A model generated the notes under the pieces. The model saw only the letters and a list, made by a program, of their open reading frames with translations, did no database searches and had not been told where the DNA came from. From positions 1 through 32,657 of the forward strand of contig JALEXS010000042.1 of NCBI GenBank assembly GCA_022780025.1: DNA of 32,657 nucleotides. The letters are read 5' to 3'. This DNA comes from Mollicutes bacterium. GTDB lineage: Bacteria; Bacillota_I; Bacilli_A; RFN20; CAG-826. Positions 1 to 6,747 of this stretch are shown here, in pieces (position 1 is the first letter of the stretch; every line of letters starts with the position of its first letter). The position numbers and the translations under genes were made by a program.

Positions 1-552
1 GGTGATTTAGCACAATATATTAGAAGCTTTAAAAATAAAATATATGTTTGTAAAGCTAAGTATATACCTGATAAATGGCACGTATTAAAATCTATTAATG
101 ACTTAAAGAGATATTGCAACATGGATAAATATGATAGAGCAGTATTGTTAAATGCATTAAAAACAACACCTAAAGCTAAAATTGTAAATCAAGGTCAATC
201 TTACATAATTAAATTAATTAAAACAAACGACAACATCGAGAAAATATGGAAAATTGATAAGTATCTTGGATGTTGCCAGGAATGCATAAACTCTCATCAC
301 TATTCTCAAAGATTTTATAGAACATCTAATTTTTCAAAAGAAACTGTCGAAAAAATTAATTTAATAGAACTTAGTAAATGTATCGGTGTTAAATCAAAAA
401 TAGGAATCAGAAAAGCAAATTATGAAATTCCTAAAATTCATTACAAGCCTTCATTTGATGATGCTGATAAAACTTATAATGTAAATTTAAATAGTTTTAC
501 ACTTCAAACTAGAAAACTACTTGCAAATATGGTTTTTGGAAGTAATACTTAA
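1..552 (+). CDS. ISLre2/UPF0236-like transposase, C-terminal part (cut by window edge)
   Basis: The frame is open from base 1, so this is the last 183 residues of a longer protein and not a gene starting at the ATG at 121. I assign it to the ISLre2 (UPF0236) transposases from two remembered family patterns. An early GD followed by PDKWHVLK matches the family's GDG...LDRFHLNK segment. The later stretch GCCQECINSHHYSQRF matches, position by position, the family's GCSxEGHVSHVLSxRxSSRPMGWS block: C, E, S, H, S and R are shared at the same spacing. The family's usual G and H after the E are replaced. A terminal repeat follows the stop at 559-580 and recurs at the far end of the window before another transposase start. 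The frame is intact, but activity cannot be judged from a fragment. Assignment rests on motif memory, not a search. Confidence 0.65.
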   Translation, partial: GDLAQYIRSFKNKIYVCKAKYIPDKWHVLKSINDLKRYCNMDKYDRAVLLNALKTTPKAKIVNQGQSYIIKLIKTNDNIEKIWKIDKYLGCCQECINSHHYSQRFYRTSNFSKETVEKINLIELSKCIGVKSKIGIRKANYEIPKIHYKPSFDDADKTYNVNLNSFTLQTRKLLANMVFGSNT

Positions 553-558
553 TTGTAT

Positions 559-580
559 TTAATTATAGGGAGACCTACAA
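559..580. repeat. Terminal inverted repeat of the left ISLre2-like element
   Basis: Read on the minus strand, 580-559 is TTGTAGGTC, one base, then CCCTATAATTAA. Both blocks recur on the plus strand at 32534-32542 and 32561-32572, where 18 bases separate them. It lies just after the transposase stop (550-552) and is therefore the 3' end of the element. The flanks of the two copies are unrelated, so no target duplication can be read. Confidence 0.6.
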
Positions 581-718
581 CAAAGGGACACAATCTATAG
601 ATAAATAAGAATTTTTTTAAAACTATTTTTTCATCAATATTTATAAAAATATTCGACTTTTGCATAGTTATTGAATAAAAGAGCGCTATTTTAAAATTAT
701 TATCAATTATAATTATTG

Positions 719-1120
719 TTATTTATTATTAATTAAATTAAATAATTCATCAAAATCCATCGATAATTTGTAATTATGCAATTCACTCTTTTTAATGAAA
801 AATACATTACCTTCTTCACTACTTTTTATTGTTCCAGTAAAATCATTACATTTATAAAGAAATCCTAAATAGCGAATTCCATCTTCAAATCTCCATTCTT
901 TAATATCACAAAGAATTGGATTTTTAATATTAAGACCTGTTTCTTCTTTCATTTCTCTAATTACAGATTCTTCTAAAGTTTCATTTTCTTCAACATGTCC
1001 TCCAGGAAAAGAAATTCCTGGCCAATCTTTCTTTGTTCTATTGATTACTAAAATTTCATCATCTTTATAGATCATGCACATGTTAGATAAAATTGTTTTA
1101 GATATTTTATTATCAGTCAT
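719..1120 (-). CDS. Nudix hydrolase, MutT/8-oxo-dGTP diphosphatase type
   Basis: A single-domain Nudix protein of 133 residues. A perfect Nudix box covers residues 41-63: G41, E47, R55, E56, E59, E60, G62 and L63 follow the Gx5Ex7REUxEExGU rule. Family members hydrolyse nucleoside diphosphates linked to another group; this size and layout is common among MutT-like enzymes that clear oxidised nucleotides, but the substrate cannot be read from sequence. I chose the ATG at 1120 over the one at 1141 because GGAG sits seven bases upstream of it. With this start the gene overlaps the end of the phosphoesterase gene by eight bases, giving ATGACTGA, a typical translational coupling junction. The two genes form a small minus-strand operon, and the phosphoesterase precedes it. 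Confidence 0.85.
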   Translation of the reverse strand: MTDNKISKTILSNMCMIYKDDEILVINRTKKDWPGISFPGGHVEENETLEESVIREMKEETGLNIKNPILCDIKEWRFEDGIRYLGFLYKCNDFTGTIKSSEEGNVFFIKKSELHNYKLSMDFDELFNLINNK

Positions 1121-1652
1121 GTATATACTCCATAATGACATTCATATTTAAATCATAAATTGTAATTTTATTATCTTCTTTTATAGCAAAAGAATTGATT
1201 AAATCACCTTTTGCTAAAGAAATACTACCTGGATTTAAATATGTAACTCCATCTACATCATCTATTTTATGAATATGTGTATGTCCATATAAAACAACTG
1301 AACCACTTTCAATATTTAATTTATTATCAGGATTAAAGCGATGACCATGTGTCATATACATATTAAAATTATCATTAACTAAAGCTAAATCTAAAATAGG
1401 GAAATCCAAAACCATGGAATCAACTTCTGCATCGCAGTTTCCTTTTACAGCAATTATTTTATCTTTTAAAGGATTTAATAATTTAATAACTTCTTTAGGA
1501 TTATATTCTTTTGGTAAATCATTTGTTGGTCCATGATATAAAATATCTCCAAGAATCAAAATTTTGTCACATTTTAATGTTTCAAAATAATTCAAAACTT
1601 TCTTTAAATAATAACTTGAACCATGTATATCACTAATAATTAAATATCTCAT
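1113..1652 (-). CDS. yfcE: YfcE/MJ0936-type metallophosphoesterase
   Basis: A calcineurin-like phosphodiesterase of 179 residues, close to the roughly 184 of E. coli YfcE. All metal ligands of the family are visible: D8 and H10 in SDIHG, D36 in GDILYHG, N72 in GNCD, H102 in THGH, and H124 and H126 in GHTHIH. YfcE-type enzymes are Mn-dependent cytoplasmic phosphodiesterases active on model phosphodiesters; the physiological substrate is unknown. A GAGGA ribosome binding site precedes the ATG, and TATAAT lies at 1676-1671 on the minus strand, though no good -35 accompanies it. The stop is TGA, evidence that TGA is not read as tryptophan here. The downstream Nudix gene overlaps its end. Confidence 0.9.
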   Translation of the reverse strand: MRYLIISDIHGSSYYLKKVLNYFETLKCDKILILGDILYHGPTNDLPKEYNPKEVIKLLNPLKDKIIAVKGNCDAEVDSMVLDFPILDLALVNDNFNMYMTHGHRFNPDNKLNIESGSVVLYGHTHIHKIDDVDGVTYLNPGSISLAKGDLINSFAIKEDNKITIYDLNMNVIMEYIHD

Positions 1653-1743
1653 AAACTTTTCCTCTTCAACATTATACTTTAAATAAAGTTAACTGATAAA
1701 TTATTTTATTTAAAATTAATCTCTTGAGTATTATAATTTATTT

Positions 1744-2331
1744 ATGTTTAAGAAAGTAAATTTAAAAAAAGTAATAGAAAAAGATATAAATGATATTTTG
1801 TCTTTCGAAAAAAATCAAAATGATGATGCTTACGCAACAATTAACGGAGATAGTGCTATTATAAAGCTACATCTTGAAAAAGATAATTTGTATAAACCTT
1901 ATTCTAATAATGGATTATTAAATGATGAAATTTTTGATTATATTTATAGTGCTTTTAAATTAGTTAGAAAGAAAAAATCTTTAAAACTTGATATAAGTTT
2001 TGCTGATGATATCGATGAGCAAGAAAGAATTAAAATTAAAAATCTTATTAAAAAACATTACGCATTAGAATATCAAATTTTAAAAGAAAAAATTAGAGCC
2101 AAGAAACGTGCTTCATTTTTTTGCTTAGTTTTCGGTGTACTTTTACTATCATTAGAGATATTGCTTTATTATTTCTTTAAAAATCAAATTGTTAATGAAG
2201 TAATTGATATCTTCTCTTGGGTTTTTATTTGGGAAGCTTGTGATATTATTGCTTTTACAGTTACTAAATATAATATAAATCGTATTCAAACCTTAAGACT
2301 TTTTGAAATGGAAATTATAGACAATGATTAA
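1744..2331 (+). CDS. Unknown protein with C-terminal membrane hairpin
   Basis: I do not recognise this 195-residue protein. The first 115 or so residues are charged and probably cytosolic, rich in Lys, Asp and Glu, with a basic KIRAKKRA patch just before the membrane. Two hydrophobic segments follow at about residues 122-145 and 152-174, predicting a hairpin with both ends in the cytosol by the positive-inside rule. The downstream alpha/beta hydrolase gene overlaps the last eight bases, so the two products are probably made together. No ribosome binding site precedes the ATG. Instead TATAAT at 1732-1737 would place the transcription start about at the ATG, so the message may be leaderless; the -35 region is weak. 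Function unknown. Confidence 0.7.
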   Translation: MFKKVNLKKVIEKDINDILSFEKNQNDDAYATINGDSAIIKLHLEKDNLYKPYSNNGLLNDEIFDYIYSAFKLVRKKKSLKLDISFADDIDEQERIKIKNLIKKHYALEYQILKEKIRAKKRASFFCLVFGVLLLSLEILLYYFFKNQIVNEVIDIFSWVFIWEACDIIAFTVTKYNINRIQTLRLFEMEIIDND

Positions 2332-3256
2332 TTTTATTATTAAAAAGCAATTTAAAAAAGCAAGTAAGGAGATGCTTTTAGGTGATCTTGAAAGTATTAA
2401 TAAGCAAAAAGATAATAAAACTGTTCAAGTTGATACATACAATTATTTAGATGATAAAAAGTCATATAGTTTATTAAATTATTATTATAAAAAAGATGAG
2501 CCTACTAAAGGAAAAGATTTAATAATTGACATTCATGGTGGAGCATGGATTTATGGCGATAATAATACAAACGGACTTTTTTGTATGGATTTTGCAGACA
2601 AAAATTATATTGTAACGAGTTTTACATATCGATTACTTATCGATAATCATAATTTAATTGACATTGTACATGATATATTTGATTCAATAAATTATATATT
2701 AAAAGACCCTAATAATTATGGCTATAATAAAGACAATATTAGCTTATTTGGAGATAGTGCCGGTGGTCATCTTTTATTATTATTTTTAGCAATCAATAAT
2801 AGTACTGAACTTCAAAAAATATATGGCGTCAATCACATTGATATTAATATTAAAAATGTAATATTAAATCATCCAGCTCCTTTCTTATTAGACTTAATAT
2901 TAATTAAAAAACATGATTTTATAAATTACTTAGCTAAAAGAACTTTTAATAAAATGATGTTCAATAATAATAAAAAGAAAAATATTCTTAGAAATAATTC
3001 TTCAATCGATCAAATAATCGATTCTATAGATCCTAATCTTAACTATTTATTAATATCAAGTAATGGTGATCGAGTTTGTCAAGAACAGTCATTTAGACTT
3101 CATCAACTTTTTATAGATAATGATATAAAGCATGACTTCTATTTTGAAAAAGATGATAGAGCATTCCACGTATATAATGTCTTAGAACCTGATAAAGAAT
3201 TAGGAATAAATTGTAATAATTATATTTATAACTTCCTTAAATCCACTAAATCTTGA
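2324..3256 (+). CDS. Alpha/beta hydrolase, esterase/lipase of the HSL-like (HGGxW) type
   Basis: A 310-residue serine hydrolase. HGGAW at residues 71-75 supplies the oxyanion hole typical of hormone-sensitive-lipase-like esterases. GDSAGG at 143-148 carries the nucleophile Ser145. Asp249 (in NGDR) and His282 (in AFHVYN) are placed to complete the triad. No signal peptide is seen, so it should act inside the cell on a small ester or acyl group; the substrate is unknown. The start ATG lies inside the end of the preceding membrane-protein gene (ATGATTAA, eight bases shared), pointing to coupled translation and perhaps a shared job at the membrane. The stop is TGA. A perfect 10-bp hairpin follows at 3263-3286. 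Confidence 0.85.
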   Translation: MINFIIKKQFKKASKEMLLGDLESINKQKDNKTVQVDTYNYLDDKKSYSLLNYYYKKDEPTKGKDLIIDIHGGAWIYGDNNTNGLFCMDFADKNYIVTSFTYRLLIDNHNLIDIVHDIFDSINYILKDPNNYGYNKDNISLFGDSAGGHLLLLFLAINNSTELQKIYGVNHIDINIKNVILNHPAPFLLDLILIKKHDFINYLAKRTFNKMMFNNNKKKNILRNNSSIDQIIDSIDPNLNYLLISSNGDRVCQEQSFRLHQLFIDNDIKHDFYFEKDDRAFHVYNVLEPDKELGINCNNYIYNFLKSTKS

Positions 3257-3262
3257 TTTGTA

Positions 3263-3286
3263 AGAATTATTATTTATAATAATTCT
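3263..3286 (+). other. Perfect 10-bp AT-rich hairpin before the DUF523 gene
   Basis: AGAATTATTA at 3263-3272 pairs exactly with TAATAATTCT at 3277-3286 across a four-base loop. No U-tract follows; instead AGGT, the likely ribosome binding site of the next gene, begins at the next base. It is therefore more likely an mRNA stability or spacing element than a terminator. Confidence 0.5.
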
Positions 3287-3297
3287 AGGTAAGTTAT

Positions 3298-3759
3298 ATG
3301 GAAAAAATTTTAATTAGTGCATGTTTAGTTGGTGACAAAGTAAAATACGATGGAAAAAGTAATTATAATCCATTAGTAAGAGAATTATTACAATATTACG
3401 AATTAGTCCCAGTTTGTCCTGAAGTATTAGGTGGTTTAACTACTCCTAGAACTCCTTCAGAAAGAAAAGGTGATATCGTTATTGATAAAAATGGTAAGGA
3501 TGTCACTAAATATTTCATAAAAGGAAGAGACGATGTTATAAACATCGTTGAATATTTACATATTAAAAAAGCAATTTTAAAGGAAAATAGCCCAAGTTGT
3601 GGAGTTAATAGTATTTATGATGGTAATTTTAATCATAAATATATTAAAGGTTCAGGTATATTAACTGAAAAATTAAAAGCATTAGGTGTTAAATGCTATA
3701 ACGAAGACGAAATAAAGGTACTTATAGATGAAAAAGCAAACATTGATAAAGAACATTAG
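3298..3759 (+). CDS. DUF523 family protein
   Basis: This 153-residue protein matches the DUF523 family (N-terminal half of E. coli YbbK/YbgA-like proteins). Visible family marks are ISACLVG with a cysteine near the N-terminus, CPEVLGGL followed by PRxPxE, and KENSPSCG near residue 100. The conserved cysteines suggest a redox, metal-binding or sulfur-related role, but the biochemical function is not established. A weak AGGT ribosome binding site lies eight to eleven bases upstream of the ATG. The last 32 bases overlap the start of the ECF transporter gene in another frame, so the two are almost certainly co-transcribed and probably coupled. Confidence 0.85.
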   Translation: MEKILISACLVGDKVKYDGKSNYNPLVRELLQYYELVPVCPEVLGGLTTPRTPSERKGDIVIDKNGKDVTKYFIKGRDDVINIVEYLHIKKAILKENSPSCGVNSIYDGNFNHKYIKGSGILTEKLKALGVKCYNEDEIKVLIDEKANIDKEH

Positions 3760-4279
3760 TTATATCGCAATATTTTCTGCTTTAACTTTTGTTTTAACTT
3801 ATTTTATATCTATCCCTTATGGTGGTGGAGCAGGTTATTTTAATCTTAGTGATGGATTAATAATTTTTACTACAATTTATTTAGGACCAGTTATTGGTTT
3901 TTTTAGTGGAATTATTGGAACTGCTTTAGGTGATTTAGCTAGTGGCTTTGCTAACTTTATTCCATTTACTATTGTTGCAAAAGGTTTAGAATCTATCGCT
4001 ACTTTTTTAATATTTTATTTTTTAAGAAAAACTAAATATGTTAAATTTATATCTTGTTTAATTTCTCCATTATTTATGGTTTTAACATATTTTATTTCTT
4101 ATATTGTTCAATTTGGAATATCTTATGCATTAACAAGTAGTGGCTTTGATCTTATTCAAGGTGTTTGTGGTACTGTATTTTCAATTTTATTATTATTACT
4201 ATTTGAAAAAATACCTTATAAACATTATGACTATGCGTCATTATCATTATTCAAAAAGGCAAATAAAAATGCATCGTAA
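3728..4279 (+). CDS. ECF transporter substrate-binding (S) component
   Basis: A hydrophobic protein of 183 residues with about five or six membrane spans, matching the DUF1393/ECF-ribofla_trS type of S component. The stretch YFNLSDGLIIFTTIYLGP near residues 37-54 and the following GDLASG...PFTIVAKGLE are typical of this group. S components bind a vitamin or precursor and need a shared EcfA/EcfA'/EcfT energising module, which is not in this window. Relatives are linked to thiamine precursors, pyridoxine, pantothenate and others; I cannot choose. AAAGG nine bases before the ATG at 3728 supports this start, which lies 32 bases inside the DUF523 gene. A terminator overlaps the stop codon. Confidence 0.85.
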   Translation: MKKQTLIKNISYIAIFSALTFVLTYFISIPYGGGAGYFNLSDGLIIFTTIYLGPVIGFFSGIIGTALGDLASGFANFIPFTIVAKGLESIATFLIFYFLRKTKYVKFISCLISPLFMVLTYFISYIVQFGISYALTSSGFDLIQGVCGTVFSILLLLLFEKIPYKHYDYASLSLFKKANKNAS

Positions 4280-4294
4280 TTGATGCATTTTTTA
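4266..4294. terminator. Bidirectional rho-independent terminator
   Basis: AAAATGCATC at 4266-4275 pairs with GATGCATTTT at 4282-4291 around a six-base loop, followed by a T run ending at 4293. The stop of the ECF gene lies in the loop. An A-rich 5' arm makes it usable from the minus strand too, fitting its place between convergent transcripts (ECF gene and glgP). Confidence 0.85.
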
Positions 4295-4311
4295 TTGTTC
4301 AAATATAAGTA

Positions 4312-6723
4312 TTATTTATTTGGTATCTTACTTAAGTGCCAAATATCACGATTATATTCTTCAATAGTTCTATCACTACTGAAGTAACCACTCATTGCAA
4401 TATTTATTAAGCAACTTCTTGCCCAAGCTTTTTTATCTAAATAATATTCTTCTACTTTCTTAGATTCAGCTAAGTAGCTTTCAAAATCTTTTAAGATAAA
4501 GTATTCATCATTATGATTCATAACTTCTTCAAATATTGCTCTAAATTTATTAGGTTCATTACACCAAGGACCATTAAATAAACTATCAAGAATTCTTCTA
4601 ACATGAGGATTACTATTATATTCATCCCATGGATTATATAATCCTTTATTTCTTAATTCATCGATATCATTAACTTTTAATCCAAATATGAAGCAATTAT
4701 CGTTTCCAACACGTTCACTAATTTCAACGTTAGCGCCATCTAAAGTACCTAAAGTTAAAGCACCGTTCATCATAAATTTCATATTTGATGTTCCACTAGC
4801 TTCTTTACCTGCTGTAGAAATTTGTTCACTAACATCTGTTGCTGGGATAATCTTTTCAGCTATAGAAACACCATAATTTTCCATAAAGACTACTTTCATA
4901 TATTTATTAACTTCTGGGTCATTATTGACAATATTTGCAACACTTAAAATTAATTCGATAATTTGTTTTGCAAAGTAATATGAAGGAGCAGCCTTAGCAC
5001 CAAAAATATAAGTGTGAGGAACCATTTTGAAATTTTTATTATTCTTAATTTCAAAATAATAATGCATAATTCTAAAGATACTCATTAATTGTCTTTTGTA
5101 TGCATGAAGTCTTTTGATTTGTGTATCAAATATTGAATTAGGATCAATTTCGATATTATAATTCTTCTCAATATAGTTAGCTAATGCAACTTTATTATCG
5201 TGCTTAATTTTCATTAAACCCTCTAAAACTTCACTATTATTTTTAAATTCGATTAATTTTTCAAGTTCTTTTTCTGGATTAATTTCCCATTTATCACCGA
5301 TAGATTTTGTGATTAAATTAGCTAATTCAGGATTAGAATACATTAACCAACGTCTATGTGTGACACCATTTGTTTTATTATTAAATTTATTAGGGAAATA
5401 TTTATAGAAAGTTTTAAATGTTTCTTTCTTTAAAATATTAGTATGTAAAGCAGCAACACCATTAACGCTAAAGCATGTGAAAATTGCTAAATTAGTCATT
5501 CTGACCATACCATCTTTAATAATAATCATATCATTAAATTCGTTTTCGTTGACATTATTTTCATGCATCCGAATCATTTGTCTACGATTGATTTCTTCAA
5601 TAATCATAAAGCAACGAGGAATTAATTTTTGAATATAAATTATTGGCCATTTTTCTAAAGCTTCAGGCATAATTGTATGGTTAGTATAAGCAATACATTG
5701 AGTAACTTGTTTCCAAGCACTATCCCAACCATATCCATAATCATCCATTAATAATCTCATTAATTCAGGAATAGCTAAAATTGGATGAGTGTCATTTAAT
5801 TGGAAGACATACTTTTCATAGAAATTATCTAAAGTTCCATATCTTCTTAAATGTCCTCTTAATGCACTTTGAAGACCAGCACTTACAAAGAAATATTGTT
5901 GTCTTAATCTAAGAATTCTACCATGTTCAGTTGAATCATCTGGATATAAACCATGGCATAATTCTTTTAAAGTTGTTAAGTAATCTTCAAATGATTGACC
6001 ACTTTCAAGATTATTTTCACTAGGTTCAGCACTCCATAAACGAAGTGTATTAGCTAAACCATTTTTATAACCTGGAACATAAACATCATATGGCATAGCT
6101 AAAACTTTAACAGCATCTACAGTTCTAATACCATAACCACCATTAGGCTTTAAATATGTTTCAGCATTTCCATAGAAACTAACTTCTACAGCATGTTTTG
6201 GTTTTCTAATTTCCCAAACATAACCATTTGTAAGCCATTGATCAGGTAATTCTATTTGTTTTCCATCAATTAATCTTTGTTTAAAGAATCCATATTCATA
6301 ACGAATACAGTTTCCAAATCCAGGGTAATTAACACTAGCGATACTATCTAAAAAACAAGCAGCTAATCTACCAAGTCCACCATTTCCTAAACCAGCGTCT
6401 GCTTCTATATCTTCTAAAGATTCTAAATCTATTCCTAAATCTTCTAAGCCTTCTTTACAGATATTATAAATACCCATATTCATCATATTACTAGTTAATA
6501 AACGACCAATTAAAAATTCCATTGAGAAATAAATTAATTGTTTTTGATTATTCTCTAATACATATTCTCTAGTATTACGCCAATCATGTCCGCCATAATC
6601 ACGAACCATTTCGCCTAATATATCGTATTGTTCTAAAATATGTGCTTCATTTGGAGCTTTACCATATTTAGATACTAATCTATCTTTAAATTCATTTATA
6701 AATTCTATTTTATTTTTAAACAT
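4312..6723 (-). CDS. glgP: Glycogen/maltodextrin phosphorylase
   Basis: A full-length alpha-glucan phosphorylase (803 residues; family usually near 800). It releases glucose-1-phosphate from the non-reducing ends of glycogen or maltodextrin with inorganic phosphate and pyridoxal phosphate. GNGGLGRLAACFLDS at residues 113-127, RLHAYKRQ near 538-545 and the cofactor lysine K649 in GTSNMKFMMNGALTLGTLDG are all present. No insertion or truncation is seen. It follows glgB by 24 bases on the minus strand with its own AGGAGA site, so both should be read from a promoter upstream of glgB. The glucose-1-phosphate can enter glycolysis, whose pfkA, pyk and gpmA are also in the window. No glycogen synthase or ADP-glucose pyrophosphorylase gene is nearby. 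Confidence 0.96.
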   Translation of the reverse strand: MFKNKIEFINEFKDRLVSKYGKAPNEAHILEQYDILGEMVRDYGGHDWRNTREYVLENNQKQLIYFSMEFLIGRLLTSNMMNMGIYNICKEGLEDLGIDLESLEDIEADAGLGNGGLGRLAACFLDSIASVNYPGFGNCIRYEYGFFKQRLIDGKQIELPDQWLTNGYVWEIRKPKHAVEVSFYGNAETYLKPNGGYGIRTVDAVKVLAMPYDVYVPGYKNGLANTLRLWSAEPSENNLESGQSFEDYLTTLKELCHGLYPDDSTEHGRILRLRQQYFFVSAGLQSALRGHLRRYGTLDNFYEKYVFQLNDTHPILAIPELMRLLMDDYGYGWDSAWKQVTQCIAYTNHTIMPEALEKWPIIYIQKLIPRCFMIIEEINRRQMIRMHENNVNENEFNDMIIIKDGMVRMTNLAIFTCFSVNGVAALHTNILKKETFKTFYKYFPNKFNNKTNGVTHRRWLMYSNPELANLITKSIGDKWEINPEKELEKLIEFKNNSEVLEGLMKIKHDNKVALANYIEKNYNIEIDPNSIFDTQIKRLHAYKRQLMSIFRIMHYYFEIKNNKNFKMVPHTYIFGAKAAPSYYFAKQIIELILSVANIVNNDPEVNKYMKVVFMENYGVSIAEKIIPATDVSEQISTAGKEASGTSNMKFMMNGALTLGTLDGANVEISERVGNDNCFIFGLKVNDIDELRNKGLYNPWDEYNSNPHVRRILDSLFNGPWCNEPNKFRAIFEEVMNHNDEYFILKDFESYLAESKKVEEYYLDKKAWARSCLINIAMSGYFSSDRTIEEYNRDIWHLSKIPNK

Positions 6724-6747
6724 ATTTTCTCCTGATAAATATATAAT

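Noticed and set aside
121-552. A 143-residue gene starting at the ATG at 121
   Set aside because: The same frame is open without a stop back to base 1 and the upstream residues fit the transposase pattern, so this is the end of a gene cut by the window edge.
719-1141. Nudix gene start at 1141
   Set aside because: The ATG at 1120 has GGAG at proper spacing and gives the normal family N-terminus; the extra seven residues have no support.
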